Origin: JAMLHH01 sp035515235
GTDB lineage: Bacteria; Bacteroidota; Bacteroidia; Chitinophagales; JADIYW01
DNA length: 64,000 nt
Assembly: GCA_035515235.1 (NCBI GenBank)
Contig: DATJBS010000070.1
Coordinates: forward strand, 1-64,000
Reading direction: 5' to 3'
In this document: positions 16,877 to 24,919 of the stretch, piece by piece
How the letters are laid out: every line of letters starts with the position of its first letter
Position numbering within the stretch: the stretch's first letter is position 1
Position numbers and translations under genes: made by a program
The notes under the pieces: model-generated
Seen by the model: the letters and a program-made list of their open reading frames with translations, nothing else
Databases searched by the model: none
What the model was told of the DNA's origin: nothing

Positions 16877-18211
16877 ATGTCTTATAAAGCCAAACCAATA
16901 GACAAAATTACAATTCCATTTAATCGCATTATTCATCACGAAAAAGCTGGTGGAATCGTATTATTTCTAAGTGTATTCATTGCACTTTTATTGGCCAACT
17001 CTCCTTTAAAAGAAGAGTATCATCAATTCTTTGAAAATACATTTTTTGCGTTTAATATCAACGGCACCAACTTTTTACAATACAGTCTTCACGAATGGAT
17101 CAATGATGGCTTAATGGCTATTTTCTTTTTCGTAATCGGTCTTGAATTGAAGAAAGAAATTGTCAGTGGAGAATTATCAAAACCTAAAAAAGCAGTATTA
17201 CCTATTGCTGCTGCGATTGGAGGAATGATAGTTCCTGCTGCTATTTATCTGTCACTCAATAACTCTATCGATACTCATAGTGGCTGGGGAATTCCGATGG
17301 CTACTGATATCGCATTTGCTTTAGGAGCATTAATGTTTCTAGGAAACCGAGTTCCAGTTTCATTAAAAGTATTCTTATTAGCACTAGCAATCGTGGATGA
17401 CCTTGGAGCAGTTTTAGTCATTGCATTTTTCTACTCTTCGGATATTTCTGTTTTCAACTTGCTAGTAGGTTTTTCTTTCTTTGCATTTATGGCAATTGGT
17501 AATAGATTAGGAGTTAGAAACGTATTTTTCTACGCCATCCTTGGAATTTTCGGATTGTGGTCTTCATTTTTACTATCAGGTGTTCACGCAACAATTGGAG
17601 CAGTTTTAGCAGCGTTTGCAATACCTGCAGATGTAGCAATTAAAGAACATGATTATGTAGATAAAATTCAACAAAAATTAAAAGAGTTCCTAGCTATAGA
17701 TCCGGATAACAAAGTACCTACATTAAAAGAAGAGCAATTAGAAATTTTGGAAAGTATCGAAAGTATCACATTTATGGCGATGACTCCTTTACAAAAACTA
17801 GTTAAAGTACTTCATCCTTTTGTAACATTTATAGTACTTCCTGTTTTCGCTATCGCTAATGCTGGAGTTACATTAGACTTTGAATTTGAAACACTATTCT
17901 CCAATCACATTGCATTAGGAATTGGCTTAGGTCTTATATTTGGAAAGCTTATTGGGATCGTAGGATTTACAATGATTTTAGTAAAACTCGGTGTAGGAAC
18001 ACTTCCTGATGGAATGAACCTGAAGAACTTAATCGGACTTAGTTTATTAGCTTCTATTGGATTTACCATGTCAATTTTCGTTGCATCCTTAGCATTTAGT
18101 AATCCATTATTTATCACTCAAGCTAAATTGGGAATTTTCGTAGCTTCATTAATTGGTGGTTTAGCAGGTTATACCTACTTATTTATTATTTCTAAGAAAT
18201 CAAACACTTAA
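16877..18211 (+). CDS. nhaA: Na+/H+ antiporter NhaA
   Basis: This 444-residue protein has about twelve membrane helices. The ion-binding pair of Asp residues is in LALAIVDDLGAVLVIAFFY, and the preceding WGIPMATDIAFALG and the IFVASLAF region match the family. It exchanges sodium for protons at the inner membrane for pH and salt control. A hydrophilic insert of about 50 residues (248-300) is longer than in the E. coli protein but occurs in other members. A small gene follows after 10 bases. Confidence 0.95.
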   Translation: MSYKAKPIDKITIPFNRIIHHEKAGGIVLFLSVFIALLLANSPLKEEYHQFFENTFFAFNINGTNFLQYSLHEWINDGLMAIFFFVIGLELKKEIVSGELSKPKKAVLPIAAAIGGMIVPAAIYLSLNNSIDTHSGWGIPMATDIAFALGALMFLGNRVPVSLKVFLLALAIVDDLGAVLVIAFFYSSDISVFNLLVGFSFFAFMAIGNRLGVRNVFFYAILGIFGLWSSFLLSGVHATIGAVLAAFAIPADVAIKEHDYVDKIQQKLKEFLAIDPDNKVPTLKEEQLEILESIESITFMAMTPLQKLVKVLHPFVTFIVLPVFAIANAGVTLDFEFETLFSNHIALGIGLGLIFGKLIGIVGFTMILVKLGVGTLPDGMNLKNLIGLSLLASIGFTMSIFVASLAFSNPLFITQAKLGIFVASLIGGLAGYTYLFIISKKSNT

Positions 18212-18221
18212 TTTTCAAGTA

Positions 18222-18749
18222 ATGCTGACAGAAGAATATATCGGACAGTTGATCAAGAGCCTAGAAGATTTGGGTTATTTCAAATTCTCAAAGACTGAAG
18301 ATTTAGAAGAAATCAAAGAAGATCTGTGGTTTGGATTTAAGTCAGGACAATTCAATCCTACATTAGATGAACAGTTTTTTAGTGTAGGCAAAGAAAAAAG
18401 ATACTTCATGGTAGATCATTTGTCTATAACTGATAAAGATTTTATACCGTATTTCATAGAAGAAATTGAGCCTACATTGGAGCTATTAAATATTGATCTC
18501 GAGGACTTCACCATTAATAGTGCTAAGAACTACCCTTCTAAACTTTGTGCAACAATAGATAAAGTCAATGAAATCTTAGCAGACAAAAACCAAGACGGAG
18601 AACAGTTTTATATCATCAGTAAAGATGACGACTTAGGTATTATTCTATTGACGCCTGCCATGCAAATCCTTTTCGAAACAAATTTTAAAGACAAAAATGA
18701 TATTCCACTCGATACACAAGAATGGATGGAATTCAATTTTAATAAATAA
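18222..18749 (+). CDS. Conserved-looking soluble protein of unknown function
   Basis: This 175-residue acidic protein has no signal or membrane segment. It alternates predicted helices and strands and has a Gly-Ile-Ile-Leu-Leu-Thr-Pro turn near the end. I do not recognise a family. It lies 10 bases after nhaA and 6 bases before the exonuclease gene, so the three are probably co-transcribed; that does not define its role. Confidence 0.65.
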   Translation: MLTEEYIGQLIKSLEDLGYFKFSKTEDLEEIKEDLWFGFKSGQFNPTLDEQFFSVGKEKRYFMVDHLSITDKDFIPYFIEEIEPTLELLNIDLEDFTINSAKNYPSKLCATIDKVNEILADKNQDGEQFYIISKDDDLGIILLTPAMQILFETNFKDKNDIPLDTQEWMEFNFNK

Positions 18750-18755
18750 GCTTAT

Positions 18756-19331
18756 ATGTACTTCTTTTTTGATACTGAAACCACAGGATTACCTCGCAAT
18801 TGGAAAGCACCTGTTAGCGATTTAAACAATTGGCCGAGAATGATTCAAGTGGGATATGTTGTATATGATTTTGGCGGCAAACACGTAGAAACCAAAGAAT
18901 ATATTATTCGACCTGAAGGTTTTATTATCCCTGAAGAATCTTCTAGAATACATGGAATCACTACAGAAAGAGCTCTAGATGAAGGCGAAAGTTTATCAGT
19001 AGTTTTAAATGATTTACATCAAAAAATCACCTCTTCCTCCATGTTAGTAGCCCATAATATTTCTTTTGACGAGAAAGTTCTTGGAGCAGAATTCTTGCGT
19101 CATCGTCTACCAAATATTATAGAAAGTAAAACTAAGATTTGCACCATGCTAGCGAGTATGAATTACTGTGCTATTCCTAATCAATATGGCAAATACAAAT
19201 GGCCAAAACTTGAAGAACTTCATCAAAAATTATTCATGAAAGGTTTTGACAATGCACACAATGCATTAGCAGATATTCAAGCTACAGCAGATTGTTTTTG
19301 GAAATTGAAAGAATTAAAAGTAATTCAGTAA
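18756..19331 (+). CDS. DnaQ-like 3'-5' exonuclease
   Basis: This 191-residue DEDD exonuclease domain begins FFDTETTGLP (ExoI motif, Asp and Glu metal ligands). ExoII is LVAHNISFDEKVL and ExoIII is DNAHNALADIQATADC, the His-x-Ala-x-x-Asp arrangement of DEDDh nucleases. There is nothing beyond the domain, so it may act alone in DNA or RNA trimming or as a proofreading-type subunit. The start at 18756 leaves only four residues before the first motif, as in relatives. Confidence 0.88.
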   Translation: MYFFFDTETTGLPRNWKAPVSDLNNWPRMIQVGYVVYDFGGKHVETKEYIIRPEGFIIPEESSRIHGITTERALDEGESLSVVLNDLHQKITSSSMLVAHNISFDEKVLGAEFLRHRLPNIIESKTKICTMLASMNYCAIPNQYGKYKWPKLEELHQKLFMKGFDNAHNALADIQATADCFWKLKELKVIQ

Positions 19332-19338
19332 AATATAT

Positions 19339-19406
19339 CTGTTAGGAACAGTCTAATAGATATCTTTAATAGATAAAGATGCTTGTGAAAGGTATGAATT
19401 CACAAG
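19339..19406 (+). other. Three consecutive small hairpins
   Basis: CTGTT/AACAG (19339-19351, 3-base loop), ATCTTT/AAAGAT (19362-19380, 7-base loop) and CTTGTGAA/TTCACAAG (19382-19406, 9-base loop) lie in a row in the 113-base gap before the acylase gene. There is no long T-run directly after any of them. They could be a weak terminator for the exonuclease gene or a structured leader for the acylase. Confidence 0.4.
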
Positions 19407-19444
19407 TAAATCCTTATTTTTATTGGAAGCTATAAAACTTTTTC

Positions 19445-21859
19445 ATGACAAGAAGACTTTTTGGAATACTACTTTTAATCATTTCTATAGTCATCACTAT
19501 ACTTTTAGGAATCAATTTCAGCTCTACTCCTTCCATAGGTAGATTATTAAGTCCCACTCACGGATTTTGGTCGAATATAGACTCCAAACCTGCTGCCAAT
19601 GAAGAAATTGTAATCGATGCAATTCATGGCAAAGTATCCGTTATCTATGATGAAAATCATGTCCCACATATTTTTGCAGACAATGAAGACGATTTATATT
19701 ATGCACAAGGTTATGTCATGGCAAAAGACAGATTGTGGCAGATGGAATTCATCAGTTTTGTCGCATCGGGTAGATTGACAGAAATTGTTGGTGATATTGC
19801 ATTACCATTAGATAGATATCATAGACGTATTGGATTAAAAAGAGCTGCTGAATTATCTGTTCCTATATTGATGGATGATCCGATGACTAAAGGCCCTGTA
19901 GAAGCTTATACCAACGGTGTCAATGCATTTATCAAAAAAGCTAAAAGAGGAAATCTTCCTATAGAATATAAAATTTTAGGATATCAACCTGAAGAATGGA
20001 AGCCTATCAATTCAGCACTGCTATTAAAGTATATGGCTAATGATTTGACTGGGACAGATAACGATATTGAATACACTAACGCTCTAAAGAAATTTGGCAG
20101 AGAAGTTTTCGATCAATTATATCCTGAATATCCTTCTATTTTGGATCCTATTATTCCTCTAGAAACCACTTTTGATTTCAAACCTCTAAAAGCTCCTACA
20201 GCTCCAGCAGTAATAAAAGATTCTTCATCAGTATTAGCATTATATAAAAATCCAATTCTTTCATTTTTACCTCAAAGAGGATTAGGAAGCAATAACTGGG
20301 CAGTCTCAGGGAGTAAAACAGCTTCGGGTAAACCAATTCTCTGTAATGATCCACATCTAGGATTAACTTTCCCATCTATCTGGTACGAAATGCAATTGAA
20401 TGCGCCGGGTATAAATGTTTATGGCGTGACATTGCCAGGTTCTCCAGGTATAGTGATAGGTTATAATGACAAAATCGCTTGGGGAGTTACCAATGCAGGA
20501 ATGGATATCAGAGATTGGTATACAATTAAAAGAGACGGTGAAACTGGTAAAAAATATTTCATTAATAATGAATGGAAAGAATTTGAAGAAATTCATGAAG
20601 TATATAAAATAAAAGGTGGCAAAGATTTCAATGAAGACATCAAATGGACAGAAATAGGGCCTGTCGTATATGATCAGGATTTTGATACTAAGAAAGATAA
20701 ACAAGACTTAGCTATGAGTTGGATCGCTTTAAATGCTACCAATGATTTAAAGACTTTCCATCTACTCAATCGTGCACAAAATCATAAAGATTACCTCAGT
20801 GCTTTAGATCAATATTGGTGTCCTGCACAGAATTTTGCTTATGCTGACGTGGAGAATAATATCGCTATTAAAGAACAAGGAAAATTTTGGATCAGATATC
20901 ACGAGCAAGGAAAATTCTTACAAGACTTATCTACAGCCAATGTTCAACAAATCAAAAGCTACTTCATACCTAACGATCAAACTCCTTATGTATTAAATCC
21001 TGAAAGAGGTTTTGTAAGTTCAGCCAATCAAATTCCTGTAGGAAAAGATTATCCTTACTATATTTTAGGTTTTCAATATGAGAATTTCAGGAACCGTAGA
21101 ATCAATGAGTTTTTAGCACAAACTAAAGAAATCACTATTGATGATATGAAGAAATTGCAATACGATAATCTAAGTGTCCTTGCTAGAGATATTCTACCAT
21201 TTATGTTAAAGAATACTCAGACTCCACAAGATTTAGAGTACAAAGAAGTGATTCAAAAGTTGGCGAAATGGAATTACATGACAGATTATGAATCTAATGC
21301 GGCTTCTTATTTCTACAAATGGTGGGATGAATTTGAAAAACTCACTTGGGATGAACTTGCGAGCAATGATGATGTAAGTTTTATTTATCCAGAACAATAC
21401 ACGACAATAGATATCATGAAGTTAAACCCTAACTTTCCTTTATTTGATATACAATCTACTTCAAAAGTCGAAACACTTTCTGATATATTAAGAATTTCAT
21501 TAGACTCCACTATTGCCTATTTTGAAAATCATCCTGAAGAAAAGGAATTCAGATTTTACAAAAACACTTCAATTTCTCACTTGCTTAAATTTGATGCATT
21601 CTCTGAAAAGTACATTAAGATTGGTGGATATGCCAATATCGTCAATGCTACTTCTTCAAGGTGGGGCGCTTCAGTAAGATTAATTATAGATTTTAAAGAT
21701 GGAAAAGTTCAAGGGTATGGAATGTATCCGGGCGGACAATCAGGAAATCCAGGATCTACTGCCTACAATTCATTTGTAGAACCTTGGGTAGATGGAAAAT
21801 ATTTTAAACATCAGTTTTTCAGTAGTAAAAACGATGCACTAAAAATTGTAAATAAATAA
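19445..21859 (+). CDS. Penicillin acylase family protein (Ntn hydrolase)
   Basis: This 804-residue precursor has an N-terminal membrane or signal helix (5-23). Residues 45-270 look like the small chain (HVPHIFADNEDDLYYAQGY). GLGSNNWAVSG marks self-cleavage, with Ser282 as the N-terminal nucleophile of the large chain. DPHLGLTFPSIWYEMQL and the C-terminal GMYPGGQSGNPGS are family landmarks. Members cleave amide bonds in beta-lactams, acyl-homoserine lactones or related compounds; which one cannot be told here. It probably acts in the periplasm. Two small genes follow closely. Confidence 0.92.
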   Translation: MTRRLFGILLLIISIVITILLGINFSSTPSIGRLLSPTHGFWSNIDSKPAANEEIVIDAIHGKVSVIYDENHVPHIFADNEDDLYYAQGYVMAKDRLWQMEFISFVASGRLTEIVGDIALPLDRYHRRIGLKRAAELSVPILMDDPMTKGPVEAYTNGVNAFIKKAKRGNLPIEYKILGYQPEEWKPINSALLLKYMANDLTGTDNDIEYTNALKKFGREVFDQLYPEYPSILDPIIPLETTFDFKPLKAPTAPAVIKDSSSVLALYKNPILSFLPQRGLGSNNWAVSGSKTASGKPILCNDPHLGLTFPSIWYEMQLNAPGINVYGVTLPGSPGIVIGYNDKIAWGVTNAGMDIRDWYTIKRDGETGKKYFINNEWKEFEEIHEVYKIKGGKDFNEDIKWTEIGPVVYDQDFDTKKDKQDLAMSWIALNATNDLKTFHLLNRAQNHKDYLSALDQYWCPAQNFAYADVENNIAIKEQGKFWIRYHEQGKFLQDLSTANVQQIKSYFIPNDQTPYVLNPERGFVSSANQIPVGKDYPYYILGFQYENFRNRRINEFLAQTKEITIDDMKKLQYDNLSVLARDILPFMLKNTQTPQDLEYKEVIQKLAKWNYMTDYESNAASYFYKWWDEFEKLTWDELASNDDVSFIYPEQYTTIDIMKLNPNFPLFDIQSTSKVETLSDILRISLDSTIAYFENHPEEKEFRFYKNTSISHLLKFDAFSEKYIKIGGYANIVNATSSRWGASVRLIIDFKDGKVQGYGMYPGGQSGNPGSTAYNSFVEPWVDGKYFKHQFFSSKNDALKIVNK

Positions 21860-21861
21860 TC

Positions 21862-22302
21862 ATGAAGCCGAGCTTTTTAATCATTCAGACGCTATCAATA
21901 TTCATTTTATCATGGTTATTCTGTCTTATTTTACCATGGTACACATTTGCAATCATTGCCTTCCTATCAGGAATTATTTTTCATAGACAAGGATTTATGT
22001 CGTTTATGGCAGGATTTGCAGGAAGTGGATTATTTTACTTAATAGTTAGTTTAATCAAAGCACGTGGAGATAGTTTTGCCTTTGCAAATAAAATAGGCGA
22101 AATTCTTGGGAGCTCTGCAGAGACTAATATTAGTGGTGTAGCTTTGATGGCAATTGGCACCATTATTTTTTCAATTCTAGGCGGAGCATTTGCTTGGAGT
22201 GGTACATTAATATTATCGAGTGAACCTTCTAATCGATTGAGTTCTGCAAGAGGACGCAGTCGAACAAAAGGTTTAAAATTAGATTTAAAAAAATACTCAT
22301 GA
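21862..22302 (+). CDS. Small integral membrane protein of unknown function
   Basis: This 146-residue protein has four hydrophobic helices (about 8-27, 30-45, 50-66 and 90-115) and a basic, Ser/Arg-rich tail (around 120-140). I do not recognise the family. It starts 2 bases after the acylase stop and overlaps the next gene by 4 bases (ATGA), so the three genes are a translationally coupled unit. Confidence 0.65.
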   Translation: MKPSFLIIQTLSIFILSWLFCLILPWYTFAIIAFLSGIIFHRQGFMSFMAGFAGSGLFYLIVSLIKARGDSFAFANKIGEILGSSAETNISGVALMAIGTIIFSILGGAFAWSGTLILSSEPSNRLSSARGRSRTKGLKLDLKKYS

Positions 22303-22568
22303 GAATCATAGGAAATATCCCCCATCCTTTTGTAAAAGTTACAGTTTTTGCAATGGAAATGCGCTATTCTGTCAAATTTGAAATGGGACAAATGGAGCAA
22401 ACTTACAAGATTAGAGAAAGTGATGAAATCAAAGGCATAGAAGACATCTCTAGATTAATAGATGATGAATTGATAGATGAATGTATAGAGCAATTTACCG
22501 CTATGCGTAAAATTATGGAGAGAGGATTTCAAAGATTCGCTACACCGCAAGAAAATAGTAAGGCTTAG
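22299..22568 (+). CDS. Small soluble protein of unknown function
   Basis: This 89-residue protein begins inside the stop of the previous gene (ATGA overlap at 22299-22302). It is charged, with a beta-rich first half (VKVTVFAMEMRYSVKFEMG) and a helical second half. I know no family by sight. The tight overlap supports a real gene. Confidence 0.6.
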   Translation: MRIIGNIPHPFVKVTVFAMEMRYSVKFEMGQMEQTYKIRESDEIKGIEDISRLIDDELIDECIEQFTAMRKIMERGFQRFATPQENSKA

Positions 22569-22619
22569 ATTAGGATTCATTTGCAACGTCTAAAAATTTA
22601 GATTTTATAAAATCACAGC

Positions 22620-23042
22620 ATGAGCAATATATTAGATAGATTTTTAGAAGCACAAGAAACAACATACGAATCAGCTCTTTCTGAAATAAAAGCAGGGCTA
22701 AAAAGAAGTCATTGGATGTGGTTTATATTTCCACAATATAAAGGTCTAGGATTTAGTAGCACAACTAAATTTTATGCTATCGATAGCATAAAAGAAGCTC
22801 AAGAATATTTGAACCATCCTATTTTAGGGAAAAGATTGAGAGAGATTTCTAACGAATTATTGCTTCTAGAATCCAATGATATTACATCTATTATGGGTGT
22901 ACCTGATGACAAAAAACTACAATCAAGTATGACATTATTTGCAGAAATTGAAGCTTCTGAAGAGAATGTATTTTTGAAGGTCATCGAAAAATATTACAAT
23001 GGGAATTTAGACCCAAGAACTCTGATGTTAATCAATGAATAA
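22620..23042 (+). CDS. DUF1810 family protein
   Basis: This 140-residue protein has the DUF1810 landmarks: RFLEAQETTYESALSEI near the start, SHWMWFIFPQYKGLG (31-45), FYAIDS and HPILGKRLREI. The family is small, single-domain and without established function. The length is typical and the start is ATG, 51 bases after the previous gene. It converges on the asparaginase-like gene with an 8-base gap. Confidence 0.88.
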   Translation: MSNILDRFLEAQETTYESALSEIKAGLKRSHWMWFIFPQYKGLGFSSTTKFYAIDSIKEAQEYLNHPILGKRLREISNELLLLESNDITSIMGVPDDKKLQSSMTLFAEIEASEENVFLKVIEKYYNGNLDPRTLMLINE

Positions 23043-23050
23043 ATCAATAA

Positions 23051-23548
23051 TTAATCTTTGATTTTCTTTTCAAAAAAACCTCCTGCTCTATTTTTAGTAA
23101 CATTATTCCATAGAAAATAATGTCCTTGCATAGCTACGTATACCCCTTTCGGAAGTACTTGTACATAAGCTAGAGCACAACCCATATTAAATAGTCCATC
23201 ACTACTTCCAAATTTATAAGGAATCATAGCACCAGTGAGGATAATCGTTTTGTCTAAATTTGCAGCACCAAATACTTGAGCCGTAATTTCCATCGTATCA
23301 GTTCCATGAGTAACAATGATATAGTTTTCTTTTGCATGTTTACAAGAATCTAAGATGTATTTCCGGTCATTATCCGTCATCTCCATACTATCTATCATCA
23401 TCAAAGTTTTCACTCTACAATCCAAGCTTGTACGACCGAGTTCTAAAATTTCATGAATATGAGTATCTCTGAAATACAATTCTCCTCGAAGTTCATTGTA
23501 TTCTTTATCAAAAGTTCCTCCTGTGACTAATATTCTAATCGTACTCAT
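23051..23548 (-). CDS. Half-length asparaginase domain protein
   Basis: This 165-residue protein has only the N-terminal catalytic domain of type I/II asparaginases, which are usually about 330 residues. Active-site parts are visible: VTGGTFDKEY (nucleophile Thr region and Tyr), THGTDTM (Thr-Asp pair) and NNVTKNR (Lys). The C-terminal domain that supplies a Glu across the dimer is absent, with no trace in the flanking DNA. Stand-alone half-length members recur in Bacteroidota, so this is probably a natural form. Asparagine hydrolysis is possible but unproven. Confidence 0.85.
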   Translation of the reverse strand: MSTIRILVTGGTFDKEYNELRGELYFRDTHIHEILELGRTSLDCRVKTLMMIDSMEMTDNDRKYILDSCKHAKENYIIVTHGTDTMEITAQVFGAANLDKTIILTGAMIPYKFGSSDGLFNMGCALAYVQVLPKGVYVAMQGHYFLWNNVTKNRAGGFFEKKIKD

Positions 23549-23644
23549 GATTCCGTATTTTTAAAGCTGACTTTAATCCAATAAATTAGCTGCATATTCC
23601 TCAACTTGTTTTAAATTTAAACAACTTACCATTAATTGTATAAA

Positions 23645-24118
23645 ATGACGTCCAGACAATATTTATTAAGACTAAAATCTGTATTCTTTTCAATTTTATT
23701 AACTGCACTACTAATTGGAGCAATTTCTTACTTCATGCTTCAACCTTCAAATGGATTAGCAAATGGTCAAAGTTTATATTTTATGATGGGCTTCGGAATT
23801 GCAATATTCTGTTTGTTATTGTATATCCTATTGAATAAACAAAAAAATCAAGAAGCTGCTGAGTTTCCCAAATTATCAGATAAATTAATTGCATTTCAAA
23901 ATAATTACCTGACGAGCATCTCTTTACTATTAGCTCCAACTTTAGTCAATTTTATCTTGTATGGCATTGGTGGTCCGATGTTTAACTTTTATATCGGTTT
24001 ATTTCTTACCGGATTATTAGCAGGTAGATTCCCAACCATCACACTATTGAGTAAATCTTTAGAACTCAAGGAGAAAGACATTAAAAATCTACAAGAAGAT
24101 CAATTTAAACTAATTTAA
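23645..24118 (+). CDS. Membrane protein of unknown function
   Basis: The ATG at 23645 gives 157 residues; a TTG three codons upstream is possible but unneeded. There are four hydrophobic helices (about 12-33, 44-64, 93-112 and 115-135) and a charged C-terminal tail. I do not recognise the family. It ends 4 bases before the NRDE gene, so the two are likely co-transcribed. It is divergent from the asparaginase-like gene with a spacer of about 96 bases. Confidence 0.65.
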   Translation: MTSRQYLLRLKSVFFSILLTALLIGAISYFMLQPSNGLANGQSLYFMMGFGIAIFCLLLYILLNKQKNQEAAEFPKLSDKLIAFQNNYLTSISLLLAPTLVNFILYGIGGPMFNFYIGLFLTGLLAGRFPTITLLSKSLELKEKDIKNLQEDQFKLI

Positions 24119-24122
24119 TGAG

Positions 24123-24869
24123 ATGTGTTTAATAGCTTTTGCAATCCAACAAGATGAACAATATCCTTTTATTTTCATCGCTAATAGAGACGAGTTCTAC
24201 GAAAGACCTACACAATCTATGCATTGGTGGGAGGATGAAAATATCGTAGCAGGAAAAGATTTATTAGCAGGCGGCACTTGGATTGCTTTTGGAAAAAATC
24301 AACAATTTGCAGCAGTGACAAATTACAGAGATCTAGAAAGAAATCAGCCTACTGCACCAAGTAGAGGAGCTATTCCTGTCAATTTAATAAAAGAAAATCC
24401 GACAAATTTTCAGCAATATGTAATAAATAACAAAGCACACTGGAGCGAAATGAATGGTTTCAATCTGCTTTATCACAATGGGAAAGAAACTTTTTATTAT
24501 TCTAATATATCTGAAGAAGTCAAGACATTAGATAGTGGAGTTTATGCTATTAGCAATGCTTTTCTAGATACTCCTTGGCCTAAAGTAGTCGCAGTAAAAT
24601 CAAGACTTCAACATATTATTGAAAATGAGAAAATTTCTGTCGATAATCTTTTAGAAATATTGAGTAATCACAACATTTATCCTGAGGAGCAATTACCAGA
24701 AACTGGAGTAGGCATCGAAATGGAAAAATTATTATCTCCCATTTGCATTCAATCTCCTATTTATGGAACGAGAGTGAGCACTATTTTTCTAAAAGGAAAT
24801 AATGGAACTGCTCACGTTGCAGAACGAGATGTTTTAAAGAATACTATACTATCATTTGATATAAAATAA
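24123..24869 (+). CDS. NRDE (TANGO2-like) family protein
   Basis: This 248-residue protein opens MCLIAFAI and carries the defining ANRDEFYERP at 20-29, then GGTWIAFG, FAAVTNYRD and SRGAIPVN. Cys2 after the initiator Met recalls N-terminal nucleophile hydrolases, and the human relative TANGO2 has been linked to lipid or heme handling; no bacterial function is settled. All motifs are intact. It converges on pnp and shares a terminator hairpin with it. Confidence 0.9.
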   Translation: MCLIAFAIQQDEQYPFIFIANRDEFYERPTQSMHWWEDENIVAGKDLLAGGTWIAFGKNQQFAAVTNYRDLERNQPTAPSRGAIPVNLIKENPTNFQQYVINNKAHWSEMNGFNLLYHNGKETFYYSNISEEVKTLDSGVYAISNAFLDTPWPKVVAVKSRLQHIIENEKISVDNLLEILSNHNIYPEEQLPETGVGIEMEKLLSPICIQSPIYGTRVSTIFLKGNNGTAHVAERDVLKNTILSFDIK

Positions 24870-24899
24870 AAAAAGCAACCCATTGAGAGTTGCTTCTAA
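24865..24899 (-). terminator. Rho-independent terminator of pnp
   Basis: The stem AAGCAAC/GTTGCTT (24873-24879 and 24889-24895) has a 9-base loop. On the minus strand it is followed by a T-rich run, 21 bases after the pnp stop. On the plus strand the following bases are only weakly T-rich, so it mainly serves pnp but could also slow readthrough from the NRDE gene. Confidence 0.75.
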
Positions 24900-24919
24900 T
24901 ATTTATACTAATTAAAGTA

